Part shown: piece after piece, positions 49,825 to 58,812 of the stretch
Layout of the letters: each line of letters opens with the position of its first letter
Numbering within the stretch: position 1 is the first letter of the stretch
Assembly: GCF_036375055.1 (NCBI RefSeq)
Contig: NZ_DASUSQ010000046.1
Coordinates: 310,001-374,000 of the forward strand
Direction of reading: 5' to 3'
Origin: Umezawaea sp036375055
GTDB lineage: Bacteria > Actinomycetota > Actinomycetes > Mycobacteriales > Pseudonocardiaceae
DNA: 64,000 nucleotides
Made by a program: the position numbers and the translations under genes
Notes under the pieces: generated by a model
The model's input: the letters and a program-made list of their open reading frames with translations, nothing else
The model's database searches: none
Told to the model about the DNA's origin: nothing

Positions 49825-50730
49825 ATGGATCAGATCGAGCTGGGCGACGTGACCGTCACCCGCGTCAAGGAGTACTACGGCTCCGTCGAGATGGGCCCCG
49901 CGGACTTCTTCCCCGACAGCCCCGACGGCGCCTGGGACGAGCACCGGCACTGGCTCGCCCCGGACTTCCTGGACTCCGGCACCGGCGAATGCCGCTCGGC
50001 CATCCAGACCTGGCTGCTGCGCAGCGAAGGCCGCACCATCCTCGTCGACACCGGGGTCGGCAACCACAAGGACCGCCCCTACGCGCCCGTCTGGAACCGG
50101 CTGAACACGGACTACCTGGACAACCTCGCCGCCGCCGGAGTCCGGCCCGAGGACGTCGACGTCGTCATCAACACCCACCTGCACATCGACCACGTGGGCT
50201 GGAACACCTACCTCGACGGCCGGACCTGGGTGCCGACCTTCCCGAACGCCGAGTACCTGATGACGCGGCAGGACTTCGACTTCTGGAACCCGGCCAACAA
50301 CCACGAACCGGTGCTGGGTCGCGGCAACCAGAACGTCTTCGAGGACAGCGTCGCCCCGGTGCACGAGGCCGGGCTGACCCACCTGTGGGACGGCTCGTAC
50401 CGGATCGACCGGAACCTCCGGCTGGATCTCGCGCCCGGCCACACCCCTGGGTCGTCCGTGCTGACCCTGGAGTCGGGCGGCGACCGCGCGCTGTTCGTCG
50501 GCGATCTGGTGCACACGCCGCTGCAACTCGTGGAGCCGGAGACCAACTCCTGCTTCTGCGAGGACCCGGCCGAGGCCAGGGCGACCCGCCACAAGCTCCT
50601 CGGCCGCGCGGCCGAGGACAACGCGCTGGTCTTCCCCGCTCACCTCGCCGGCCAGGGCGGCGCCGAGGTCGAGCGCCACGGGTCGAAGTTCGCCATCAAG
50701 GAGTGGGCGGGCTTCTCCCGCATCGCCTGA
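49825..50730 (+). CDS. Metallo-beta-lactamase-fold hydrolase (lactonase-like)
   Basis: 301 residues from the ATG at 49825 (GAGGGAG upstream). TILVDTGVGNHKDRP and NTHLHIDHVGWN (HxHxDH) form the first metal site; LAPGHTPGSSVLTLES gives the next His, GDLVHTPLQL the bridging Asp, and FPAHLAG the last His. This order suits N-acyl-lactonase/quorum-quenching and related lactone hydrolases. With the esterase 54 bases downstream it probably opens a lactone in the catabolic route. Confidence 0.9.
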   Translation: MDQIELGDVTVTRVKEYYGSVEMGPADFFPDSPDGAWDEHRHWLAPDFLDSGTGECRSAIQTWLLRSEGRTILVDTGVGNHKDRPYAPVWNRLNTDYLDNLAAAGVRPEDVDVVINTHLHIDHVGWNTYLDGRTWVPTFPNAEYLMTRQDFDFWNPANNHEPVLGRGNQNVFEDSVAPVHEAGLTHLWDGSYRIDRNLRLDLAPGHTPGSSVLTLESGGDRALFVGDLVHTPLQLVEPETNSCFCEDPAEARATRHKLLGRAAEDNALVFPAHLAGQGGAEVERHGSKFAIKEWAGFSRIA

Positions 50731-50784
50731 GCCCGGTGGGGCAGGCCCCTGCCCCGCGGCAACCCGAGAGAGGAAGCGTTTCCC

Positions 50785-52224
50785 GTGCCCCAGCAGGCGA
50801 ATCCGATCGTCGAGACCCCGGCGGGCGCCGTGCGCGGTGTTCGTGACCGCTTCGGCGAGCTCTACCGCGCCGTCCCGTACGCGGCGGCCCCCGCGGGTGC
50901 CGGCCGGTTCGCGCCACCGGCGTCCCACCCCGGCTGGTCCGGTGTCCGGGACGCCACCGCGCCGTCGCCGACCGCGCCGCAGCCGGCCCGGGACTTCGGG
51001 CGGCTCGACATGATCCCCTACTTCGGCCCCGGCTGGGTGCGCGGCGAGGAGTACCTGACCGTCGACGTCCGCACGCCCGGCACCGACGGCGGGAAGCGGC
51101 CGGTCATGGTCTTCGTGCACGGCGGCGGGTTCGTCACCGGCTCCACCCGCGCCGCGCTCTACGACGGCCGGGCGTTCGCCCGCGACGGCGTGGTGCTGGT
51201 GACGGTGAACTACCGCGTCGGCGTCCCCGGCTTCCTCGACCTGGAGGGCGCCCCCGCCAACCGCGGGCTGCTCGACGTCCTCGCCGCGCTCGGCTGGGTG
51301 CGGGACACGATCGCCGCGTTCGGTGGCGATCCCGGCAACGTCACGCTGTTCGGCCAGTCCGCGGGTGCCACCATCACCGGAGCCCTGCTGGCGACGCCGG
51401 AGGCCAAGGGGCTGTTCCGGCGCGCGATCGTCCAGAGCGGCAGCGGCACCGGCGCCTTCACCCCCGAGCAGGCGCACCGGGTCACCGCGGCGGCTGCACG
51501 GGCACTGGGCGTGCCGCCCACGGCGGAGGCGTTCGCCGGGATCCCGGACGAGAGGTTCCTCGAGATCCTGCCGGATCTCGCGGGGATCGACCTGCGGACC
51601 GAGACGGCCACGGACCCACTCGTCGAGCTGAGCCCGTTCTCCCTGGTCCTGCCCGTGCAGCCTGCCGACGCCCTGGCGGAGGGGCCTGCGGGAGAGGTCG
51701 ACCTGCTCATCGGCACCAACACCGAGGAGGGCCACCTCTACCTGGTACCGCAGGGCAAGCTGGAACCGTCGACGGACGACGACGTGCTCGCCGTCGCGGC
51801 GAAGGTCAGCGCGGACCCCACCGCCGTCGTCGCGGCCCATCGGGCGGCCCGGCCGGGGGCGACCCCTGGCGAGTTGCGCTCCGCGGTGCTGGGCGAAGGC
51901 CTCTTCGGGGCCGGCACCGCGCGGCTGGCCGATGCCCACGCCCGGCTGTCCGGTGGCCGCACCCACGCCTACTCGTTCGGCTACCGCTCGACGGCACTGG
52001 ACGGGCGGCTGGGCGCCACCCACACGGTCGAACTGCCCTTCGTGTTCGACATCGCCGATGAACCGTGGCTGCACGGCGACGCCGGCCTGCTCGGGCCCGA
52101 CCCGGCGCCCGCCGGGCTCGCGGCCCGCGTGCACGGCGCCTGGGTCGCCTTCGCGACCCACGGCGACCCCGGCTGGGCCGCGTACGACCCGCGGCGGCCC
52201 CGGGCGGAGGCCCTGGGCGGCTGA
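50785..52224 (+). CDS. Type-B carboxylesterase
   Basis: 479 residues, GTG start with GAGAGGAAG upstream. Oxyanion loop HGGGF (112-116), nucleophile Ser192 in GQSAGA, acid in GTNTEEGHLY and His in LGATHTVELPFVF, all in type-B carboxylesterase order. No signal peptide, so cytoplasmic. Slightly short of the usual ~500 residues but complete. Between the MBL hydrolase and lacI, and probably part of the same ester/lactone pathway. Confidence 0.93.
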   Translation: MPQQANPIVETPAGAVRGVRDRFGELYRAVPYAAAPAGAGRFAPPASHPGWSGVRDATAPSPTAPQPARDFGRLDMIPYFGPGWVRGEEYLTVDVRTPGTDGGKRPVMVFVHGGGFVTGSTRAALYDGRAFARDGVVLVTVNYRVGVPGFLDLEGAPANRGLLDVLAALGWVRDTIAAFGGDPGNVTLFGQSAGATITGALLATPEAKGLFRRAIVQSGSGTGAFTPEQAHRVTAAAARALGVPPTAEAFAGIPDERFLEILPDLAGIDLRTETATDPLVELSPFSLVLPVQPADALAEGPAGEVDLLIGTNTEEGHLYLVPQGKLEPSTDDDVLAVAAKVSADPTAVVAAHRAARPGATPGELRSAVLGEGLFGAGTARLADAHARLSGGRTHAYSFGYRSTALDGRLGATHTVELPFVFDIADEPWLHGDAGLLGPDPAPAGLAARVHGAWVAFATHGDPGWAAYDPRRPRAEALGG

Positions 52225-52240
52225 AAGATCCACGGGTCCG

Positions 52241-52280
52241 GCGCAATCCGTTGCCGAGCGCGAGGGCAATCGATTGCGCC
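52241..52280 (+). promoter_or_regulatory. LacI operators before lacI
   Basis: A perfect 12-bp palindrome GCAATCGATTGC at 52266-52277 and a weaker copy GCGCAATCCGTTGCCG at 52241-52256, 25 bases apart and 19 bases before the lacI ATG. The same sequence occurs twice at 55525-55566. Implies autoregulation. Confidence 0.8.
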
Positions 52281-52295
52281 GGTAGACTCACCGAC

Positions 52296-53303
52296 ATGCC
52301 CACGCTCCAGGACGTCGCCGACGCGGCCGGGGTCTCCCGCTCCGTGGCGTCGCGGGTGCTCACCGGCGACTCGCGGGCCAGGGTCAGCGAGGCCACACGC
52401 ACACGGGTCCGCGAAGCCGCCGAAGCTCTGCGGTACGTACCGAGCCACCGGGCCAGGGCCCTGCGCTTCCGGCGCTCCGGTGCCGTCGGCCTGATCGTCC
52501 CGGACGTCACCAACGCCGTCTTCGCGGACATGCTCGGGGGTGTGCAGGACAAGGCCGGGGAAGCCGGCATGTCGGTGCTGCTCGGTCAGGTCGACCCGCC
52601 GCCGTCCGGGCACGGGCGCCTGCGCGAGCTGGTCGCCGAGGGCCGGGTCGACGGCGTGCTGCTGCAACGTCGCGAGGACCTCGACGACTCCGCCCTCGCC
52701 AGGGTGCTCGGCGACGACGTCCCCGTCGTGCTGATCAACTCCCGGCTGCCGGGCCGGTCCGGCTCGGTGGTCCTCGACGACGTCGCAGGCGCCCGGCTGG
52801 CGACCCGTCACCTGGTCGAGCTCGGCCACGAGCGCATCGGCCACCTCGCAGGCGTACCGCACCACGACACCGCGGTCCGCCGACACCAGGGCTACGTCGA
52901 GACGATGGCCGAGGCCGGGCTGACGATCGCGCCGGAGTGGGTGGTGCGGGCGGGCTGGGAGGCGGCCGCCGGGGCGGAGGCCGCCCACCGGATCCTGGAG
53001 GCGCCGCGGCGGCCGACCGCCCTCGTCGTGTCCAGTGTGAACGCGGCGGTCGGCGCGGTTTCCGCGCTGGGCCGGGCCGGCGTCCGGGTGCCCGAGGACA
53101 TGTCCGTCGTGACCGTGCTGGACACCTGGGTCGCGCAGGCCTGGAACCCGGCGCTGACCACGGTGCGGCTGCCGCTGCGGGAACTCGGTCGCGCGGCGTG
53201 CGGCGTGCTGATCGAGCACCTCGGCGGCACACCGCTGCGCGATCTCGTCGTGGCCGACCCGGCGCCGCGGCTGGTGCTGCGGGAGTCGACCCGCGCGCTC
53301 TGA
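52296..53303 (+). CDS. LacI family regulator
   Basis: 335 residues. HTH and hinge TLQDVADAAGVSRSVASRVL ... VREAAEALRYVPSHRARALR, then the periplasmic-binding-protein-like effector domain (VGLIVPDVTNAVFADMLGGV, VVLINSRLPGRSGSVVLDDV, HERIGHLAGVPHH). It should bind the GCAATCGATTGC palindromes upstream of itself and between the CoA-transferase and transporter genes. The effector is probably an intermediate of the local ester/CoA pathway. Confidence 0.95.
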   Translation: MPTLQDVADAAGVSRSVASRVLTGDSRARVSEATRTRVREAAEALRYVPSHRARALRFRRSGAVGLIVPDVTNAVFADMLGGVQDKAGEAGMSVLLGQVDPPPSGHGRLRELVAEGRVDGVLLQRREDLDDSALARVLGDDVPVVLINSRLPGRSGSVVLDDVAGARLATRHLVELGHERIGHLAGVPHHDTAVRRHQGYVETMAEAGLTIAPEWVVRAGWEAAAGAEAAHRILEAPRRPTALVVSSVNAAVGAVSALGRAGVRVPEDMSVVTVLDTWVAQAWNPALTTVRLPLRELGRAACGVLIEHLGGTPLRDLVVADPAPRLVLRESTRAL

Positions 53304-53358
53304 CCCCGCGGGAACGGCCGGTGATCTTGTGCGGCCGTGGCCGCGAACTCGTTGTGGT

Positions 53359-53391
53359 GCAGGCGGGATCGGTCGTGCCGATCCCGCCTGC
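53359..53391. terminator. Bidirectional terminator
   Basis: GCAGGCGGGATCGG (53359-53372) and CCGATCCCGCCTGC (53378-53391), a perfect 14-bp stem with a 5-base loop, between convergent lacI and the enoyl-CoA hydratase gene. Confidence 0.88.
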
Positions 53392-53404
53392 TTCCGCACC
53401 TCGA

Positions 53405-54223
53405 TCAGCGTCCGGTGAACCTCGGCGTGCGCTTCTCGACGAAGGCCGTGATGCCCTCGCGGCCGTCGGCGGACGCGAACAGCTCCCCCAGCGCCTCGCG
53501 TTCGCGGCGGAAGCCAGGGCCTGCGGATCCTTCGGGTCCACCGTGGACGGCCGCGACGACCGCGTCCCGGATCGCGGCCACGGCCAGCGGCGCCCGCCCG
53601 GCGAGTGACTCCGCGACCTCCAGCGCCCGCGGGACCAGCTCGTCCCCTGCGCACAGGTGGGTCACGATGCCCACCGCCTCGGCGGTCACGGCGCTCAGGC
53701 GGTCGCCGGACATCATGAGCCAGCGGGCCCGAGTGGGGCCGACGTGCCAGGTCAGCCGCTGGGTGCCGCCCCAGCCCGGCAGCAGCCCGAGGGTGACCTC
53801 GGGCAGGCCGAACGCGGCGCCACGCTCGGCGACGACCACGTCGCACGCCAGCACGAGCTCGAACCCCCCGCCGAGGGCCAGGCCGCGCACCGCCGCCACC
53901 ACGGGTACGCGGCACCGCGCGATCCGGTCGCACAGGGCGTTGCAGCGCTCGGTGAAGGCAGCGAACTCCCCGTGGTCCGCGTCCGCGTAGAAGGCGATGT
54001 CCGCGCCCGCGGCGAACGCCTTGCCCGCACCGGTGAGCACCGCCGCCCGCACGTTCCGGTCGGCCTCGATCTCGTCGAGCGCGCCGGTCAGCGCGTCGAC
54101 GGTGGCGTGGTCGATCGCGTTGTACTTCGCCTGCCGGTTCAGGGTGAGGACGGCGACGGCGCCGCGGCGCTCGACGAGCACCGGCACGGCGGTCCCGTCG
54201 ACACCGCTCTCAGGACCGGGCAC
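53405..54223 (-). CDS. Enoyl-CoA hydratase/isomerase
   Basis: 272 residues if the GTG at 54223 is used, which overlaps the end of the CoA-transferase gene; other in-frame GTGs are possible. Crotonase signatures: LNRQAKYNAIDHATVDAL, oxyanion GAGKAFAAGADI and RGLALGGGFELVLACD, both catalytic Glu positions (GGGFEL, GLPEVTLGLLPGWGGTQRL). It hydrates a 2-enoyl-CoA or acts on a related CoA ester. Coupled with the CoA-transferase, like CaiD with CaiB, although carnitine is not implied. Confidence 0.93.
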   Translation of the reverse strand: MPGPESGVDGTAVPVLVERRGAVAVLTLNRQAKYNAIDHATVDALTGALDEIEADRNVRAAVLTGAGKAFAAGADIAFYADADHGEFAAFTERCNALCDRIARCRVPVVAAVRGLALGGGFELVLACDVVVAERGAAFGLPEVTLGLLPGWGGTQRLTWHVGPTRARWLMMSGDRLSAVTAEAVGIVTHLCAGDELVPRALEVAESLAGRAPLAVAAIRDAVVAAVHGGPEGSAGPGFRREREALGELFASADGREGITAFVEKRTPRFTGR

Positions 54224-55388
54224 CGAACGCACCCCCCGCGACCAAGGCGTCGACCGCGGCCGGGCTGTAGCCGAGCTCCCCGAGCACCTCGCGGGTGTGC
54301 TCACCCAGTGCCGGTGGCACCCGGCGCAGCCCTGGGCGCTCCCCGCCGTAGCGGATCGGGTGGGCAGGCACCCGGACGTCGCCTGCCTGCGGGTGCGGGA
54401 TGGTCAGGATCGTCTCGTTGTGCCGGACCTGCGGATCGGTTGCCACGTCGTCGAAGTCGTGGACCGGCGCGTGCCAGACCCGGAACTCGGTGAACCGCTC
54501 GATCCAGTACGCCGTCGGGCGCTCGGCGAGCAGTGCGGCGACCCGCTCGTTGACCTCCTCGCGGCGCGCGTACTCGTCGGCGGGGGCGACACCGGTGAAC
54601 CACGGCTCGTCGAGCACCTTCGCCAGCACGTCGGTGCCCGTGAGGGAGATCGTCAGGTGCCCGTCAGCAGTGGCGAAGACGCCGTACGGCGCCCTGTAGA
54701 ACCGCGACGAGACGCCGGAGGGGCTTCGCTCGCCGCGAAACCCGTTGAGGTGGTAGGAAAAGGGCTCGACCTGCAGGTCCAAGGCCGCGCTCAGCAGGTT
54801 GCTCTCCACCCTGGTGCCCTCGCCGGTCCTCTCCCGCCCGTGCAGCGCGGCCAGGATCCCGAGCGCCCCGAGCGCCGCACCGTGCGCGTCGACCACGGAG
54901 GCGCCGACCGGGGTGGGCGGTCCGCCCTCGGCCCCGGTCGCCGCGGCGAGGCCGGACAGCGATTGGACCAGGACGTCCTGCCCCGGCCGGTCCCTGTAGG
55001 GGCCGTCGGACCCGTAGCCGGAGAGCGAGCAGTAGACCAGCCGCGGGTTGGTGGTCCGCAGCTCCTCGTAGCCGAGCCCGAGCCGGTCCATCACGCCCGG
55101 CCGGAAGCTTTCGATCAGGACGTCGGCGCCGTCCAGGAGCCGGCGCAGCACTCGGCGGCCCTCGTCGGCCTTGAGGTCGACGACCATGCTGCGCGCGTTG
55201 CGGTTCGCGAGCAGGAAGAACACCGAGACGCCGCCGACGAACGCGTCGGGGCCCGACCAGCCACGCTCGAAGGCGCCTTGCGGCGGCTCGATCTTGATCA
55301 CGTCCGCGCCCAGGTCCCCGAGGACCTGGGTGGCGGAGGGGCCCTGCAGGAAGTGCGTGAAGCTCACGACTCTGGTTCCGGAAAGCAT
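54210..55388 (-). CDS. CoA-transferase family III (CaiB/BaiF)
   Basis: 392 residues from the ATG at 55388. Family motifs: VLGDLGADVIKIEPPQGAFE, FFLLANRNARSMVVDLKADE, FRPGVMDRLGLGYEELRTTN, the nucleophile Asp167 in VGASVVDAHGAALGALGILA, and LLERP-type C-terminal helices. It moves CoA between carboxylic acids, activating the pathway substrate. Promoter lies in the operator-bearing spacer shared with the MHS transporter. Confidence 0.94.
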   Translation of the reverse strand: MLSGTRVVSFTHFLQGPSATQVLGDLGADVIKIEPPQGAFERGWSGPDAFVGGVSVFFLLANRNARSMVVDLKADEGRRVLRRLLDGADVLIESFRPGVMDRLGLGYEELRTTNPRLVYCSLSGYGSDGPYRDRPGQDVLVQSLSGLAAATGAEGGPPTPVGASVVDAHGAALGALGILAALHGRERTGEGTRVESNLLSAALDLQVEPFSYHLNGFRGERSPSGVSSRFYRAPYGVFATADGHLTISLTGTDVLAKVLDEPWFTGVAPADEYARREEVNERVAALLAERPTAYWIERFTEFRVWHAPVHDFDDVATDPQVRHNETILTIPHPQAGDVRVPAHPIRYGGERPGLRRVPPALGEHTREVLGELGYSPAAVDALVAGGAFGARS

Positions 55389-55524
55389 GTGTCGTCCCTG
55401 TCCGTACGTGCGGTGATCCACCGCGGCGGAGGGCGCCTGCGAGCGCCGGGTCCGGTCCGTTCCTGGTCTCGGGAACGAGTGGGTGCTCCGGGCACGCTAC
55501 GTCCGCGGCGGTTCACCGGTCAAG

Positions 55525-55566
55525 ATGCGCAATCGATTGTTCTTTGCTGAACAATCGGTTGCGCAT
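55525..55566. promoter_or_regulatory. Paired LacI operators in divergent spacer
   Basis: ATGCGCAATCGATTGT (55525-55540) and ACAATCGGTTGCGCAT (55551-55566) are inverted copies with one mismatch, and each contains the GCAATCGATTGC-like core found at 52266. Their centres are 26 bp apart, between the CoA-transferase (start 55388) and the transporter (start 55727). LacI bound here could shut both directions. Confidence 0.82.
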
Positions 55567-55726
55567 CACGGCTCCGGCGTGCTTCGATCCTCCGCGAACG
55601 AGCGTCCCCGCAGCCGCGGGACGCGACGGCGGGCACCGCGAAGCACCAGTGCTCACCGCCGTGCCCCGGCGGGCGGAGTGCGCGACGGATCGTCCCGGTA
55701 GGACATCGACAGAGGAGTCGTCCACG

Positions 55727-57076
55727 ATGCAGAGCACCGAATCCGCGGCCACACCCCCGTTGACCGGGCCCCGCAAGGTCGTGGCCGCGTCCATGGCGGG
55801 CACCGTCGCCGAGTGGTACGAGTTCCTGCTGTACTCCGCGTCGTCGGCCCTGGTCTTCGGCACCGTCTTCTTCCCGGACAACGGGAATCCGCTCGACGGT
55901 GTCATCAACGCCCTGCTGGTCTACGCGGTCGGCTTCGTCGCCCGCCCGGTCGGCGGGATCGTCTTCGGGCACTTCGGCGACCGGGTCGGCCGGAAGAAGC
56001 TCCTCCAGCTCAGCCTGCTGATGGTCGGCGCCGCCACCTTCCTGATCGGCTGCGTGCCCGGCTACTCCAGCATCGGCTTCTGGGCGCCGACGATCCTGGT
56101 GCTGCTGCGCTTCGTGCAGGGCTTCGCGGTCGGCGGCGAATGGGGCGGCGCGGTCCTGCTCGTCGGCGAGCACAGCCCGGACGCCCGGCGCGCCTACTGG
56201 TCGAGCTGGCCCCAGGCCGGCCTGCCGCTCGGCAACCTGCTCGCCACGATCGTCCTGCTGTCCCTGTCGTTCTTCCTCACCGAGAGCGCGTTCGCCGCAT
56301 GGGGGTGGCGAACGGCGTTCTGGGCATCGGCGATCGTCGTGCTGGTCGGCTACTACATCCGGACCCAGGTGGAGGAAGCGCCGATCTTCCTCGACTCGCT
56401 GAAGCGGGCGAAGGAGCGCGAGCCAGAGCGCTCGTCCGTCATCGAGGTCCTGAAGCGCTACCCGCGCGGCGTGCTCGTCTCGATGGGGGCGCGGGTAGCC
56501 GAGAACATCCTCTACCAGGTCGTGGTGACCTTCTCGATCACCTACCTGGCGCTGCGCGTGGGCAGCAGCACCACCGACATCCTGCTGCTCCTGGTGGTCG
56601 CCCACGTCGTGCACCTGGCGATCGTGCCGTGGTTCGGTCACCTCGCGGACCGGTTCGGCCGCCGCCCGGTCTACCTCACCGGCTCGGTCCTGATGATCGG
56701 CTGGGGCTTCGTGGGATTCCCGTTGATGGACACCGGAAACCCGGGACTGATCGTGCTGGCGCTCGTCCTCGGCGTGGTCGTGCACGGCCTGATGTACGCG
56801 CCCCAACCGGCGATGATGGCCGAACTGTTCCCGACGCGGATGCGCTACGCCGGCGTCTCCCTCGCCTACCAGACGACGTCGATCTTCGCCGGGTCCCTCG
56901 CCCCGTTCATCACCGCCAGCCTGCTCAAGGCATACGGTTCCTCGGTCCCGATCGCGGTCTACCTGGCCGGTGCCGCGGTGATCTCGACGGTCGCGGTGCT
57001 GGCCGCCAAGGAGACCAGGGGTATCTCCCTGTCCGCGCTGGACGAGCTGGACGAGCGGTCACTCGGCCGCGTCTGA
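55727..57076 (+). CDS. MHS family metabolite:H+ symporter
   Basis: 449 residues with AGAGGAG before the ATG. MHS signatures: ASMAGTVAEWYEFLLYSASS, YAVGFVARPVGGIVFGHFGD, RVGRKKLLQLSLLMVGAATF, FVQGFAVGGEWGGAVLLVGE, and GHLADRFGRRPVYLTGS. Twelve membrane segments. The family imports dicarboxylates, shikimate, citrate, proline-betaine and aromatic acids with protons. Under the LacI operators and divergent from the CoA-transferase, it is the uptake step of the pathway. Confidence 0.94.
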   Translation: MQSTESAATPPLTGPRKVVAASMAGTVAEWYEFLLYSASSALVFGTVFFPDNGNPLDGVINALLVYAVGFVARPVGGIVFGHFGDRVGRKKLLQLSLLMVGAATFLIGCVPGYSSIGFWAPTILVLLRFVQGFAVGGEWGGAVLLVGEHSPDARRAYWSSWPQAGLPLGNLLATIVLLSLSFFLTESAFAAWGWRTAFWASAIVVLVGYYIRTQVEEAPIFLDSLKRAKEREPERSSVIEVLKRYPRGVLVSMGARVAENILYQVVVTFSITYLALRVGSSTTDILLLLVVAHVVHLAIVPWFGHLADRFGRRPVYLTGSVLMIGWGFVGFPLMDTGNPGLIVLALVLGVVVHGLMYAPQPAMMAELFPTRMRYAGVSLAYQTTSIFAGSLAPFITASLLKAYGSSVPIAVYLAGAAVISTVAVLAAKETRGISLSALDELDERSLGRV

Positions 57077-57582
57077 TCGCGCGGCACGAGGCCATCGGTC
57101 GCCGGACGCACCCCGCCGTGCTCGTCAGCGTGAAGTCGGGCCAGCCGCACGGCCCCCGGCTTCCGCTTCCGTGAGGGCACCCGCCTCGGCGACCTGCGCC
57201 TGCGCGGTACGGCCACGGCGTGAGGGCGTGCGCTACGCGGCCGGGCCGGTGAGCAAGGCCCTCGGATTCAGCACTCGCATCCTGATCGCACTTCTGCGGG
57301 ACATCTCGCTCGAACGCGAGGCGGCACTCGCACGAGAGACCACCACACGGAGCTGATCGACCAGCCAGCCCGCCATGGGAGGAGGTTCGAAGGCGGCCCG
57401 GTTGTTCGAGCGGAAGCCGGGCGAGTACGTGCCCCGGCTCCGGCTCCGGGACAGCGCGATCAACCTCCGCACGCCGAAACGCGTGGCCCGGCTGCTGGAC
57501 GACGCCGGCCGAGCGACCGGAACGGTGATCCCGCCGACTGCGCTCGCGGCGTACCGAGCCGGCCTCGACCAGCCGTCGTCGA
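57077..57582. other. Gap with no assigned gene
   Basis: 506 bases between the convergent MHS and monooxygenase genes. Plus-strand frames at ~57220-57356 (AAGPVSKALGFSTRILIALL) and 57375-57530 (SKAARLFERKPGEYVPRLRL) look protein-like but match no family I recognise and lack good starts. Probably debris. Confidence 0.3.
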
Positions 57583-58812
57583 TCAGCCGGCGGGCTCCAG
57601 GGGCATGAAATCGGGCAGGGCGAGGGCCGAATGGGCCGGTCGCGGCTCGGCGGGGGGCGTGGTGCCGAGCTTGCGCAGCCTGTCGTTGCGCTGTTCCAGG
57701 GCCTGGGCGGTGGTCGGGAAGAGCGTGGCACCGCTCTCGCCGACCAGCCCCTGGTTCGCGTCCACGAACCCACGCGTGCCGTCTTCATAGGCGGCGAGGC
57801 CGGTGGTGTGGTCCCGGTCGGCCACGGAACCGGCGAGCATGTACGCGCCGACGAGCGCGAGGCTGGAGCCCTGTCCGGTGAGGAACGAAGGCGCGTACGC
57901 TGCGTCGCCCGCGAGCGCGACCCTGCCGCGGTGCCAGCGGGGCATGCGGATCTGGCTGACACCGTCGAAGAACACGTCGTCCGCCTCGTGCATGGCGGCC
58001 AGCATTCCGGGGACCTCCCAACCCGCGTCGGCGAAGGCCGCGGCGACGAGATCCCGTTGTGCTTCCGGGTTCGCGAACACCTCGGACGGCGGTTCCGGGC
58101 GGGCGAAGTTCAGGAAGGCGTGCACCTCGTCGTCCTCCTCCACGGCGTAGAGCGCCGCGGCCCGGCCAGGGGTGTTCCACATGACGGTCTCGTGGGAAAG
58201 CCCGAAGGTGTTGCGCAGGGGGAACACGGCGAAGCAGTAGCCGAGGTACCGGTGGAACTGCTCTTCTGGGCCGAACACGAGCTCCCGGGTCCGGGAATGC
58301 GCACCGTCCGCACCGAACACCAGGTCGAACGTGCGTTGGCCGCCGCCGCGGAAAGTGACGGCGACCCCGTCGCCGGACTGGACGAGGGTGTCGACGGAGT
58401 CGTTGAACAGGAACTCCACGTCGTCGCGGACCGCCAGGTAGAGCGCGTCGGTCAGGTCCCCGCGCCGCACCTCCAGGTCCCTTCCACCGGCACCGCCGGT
58501 GACCGCGTGCGGGTGGACCGAGGCCACCTCACCGCCGTTCCCGTCGAGGAAGGTCAGCCGGCGCAGGTCGATGTGCGTGTCGCGCAGTCGTGGGAGGATC
58601 CCCATCCTCCGGACGACCTCCAGCGCGGTGCCGCGGATGTCGATGGGATAACCACCGCTGCGGACCGAGGCCGCCCGCTCCACCACCGTGACCGCGTATC
58701 CGTGGCGGGTCAGCCAGTACGCGAGCGTGGGACCGGCGATGCCGGCCCCGGAGACCAGCACCCTGCCCCTCGGGGTGCGGCGAACGTCCTTCAGGTGAGC
58801 TGTGCGGGTCAT
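57583..58812 (-). CDS. FAD-dependent monooxygenase (MFS-linked)
   Basis: 409 residues; the ATG at 58812 overlaps the MFS stop (ATGA). RVLVSGAGIAGPTLAYWLTR is the FAD site, VVERAASVRSGGYPIDIRGT follows, FDLVFGADGAHSRTRELVFG is the DG motif and GRVALAGDAAYAPSFLTGQG the GD motif. Class A aromatic or polyketide hydroxylase of a subtype different from those at 41828 and 43051. Coupling with an efflux pump suggests modify-and-export handling of a toxic aromatic. Confidence 0.92.
   Translation of the reverse strand: MTRTAHLKDVRRTPRGRVLVSGAGIAGPTLAYWLTRHGYAVTVVERAASVRSGGYPIDIRGTALEVVRRMGILPRLRDTHIDLRRLTFLDGNGGEVASVHPHAVTGGAGGRDLEVRRGDLTDALYLAVRDDVEFLFNDSVDTLVQSGDGVAVTFRGGGQRTFDLVFGADGAHSRTRELVFGPEEQFHRYLGYCFAVFPLRNTFGLSHETVMWNTPGRAAALYAVEEDDEVHAFLNFARPEPPSEVFANPEAQRDLVAAAFADAGWEVPGMLAAMHEADDVFFDGVSQIRMPRWHRGRVALAGDAAYAPSFLTGQGSSLALVGAYMLAGSVADRDHTTGLAAYEDGTRGFVDANQGLVGESGATLFPTTAQALEQRNDRLRKLGTTPPAEPRPAHSALALPDFMPLEPAG

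Noticed and set aside
53405..55388. Carnitine metabolism (caiB/caiD) as the role of the CoA genes.
   Set aside because: Only family-level similarity is visible, no carnitine-specific partners (caiA, caiC, caiE, betaine transporter) are present, and the transporter is MHS type.
53997..55550. A 517-codon plus frame across the CoA-transferase genes.
   Set aside because: Antisense shadow; the minus strand has CaiB and crotonase motifs.
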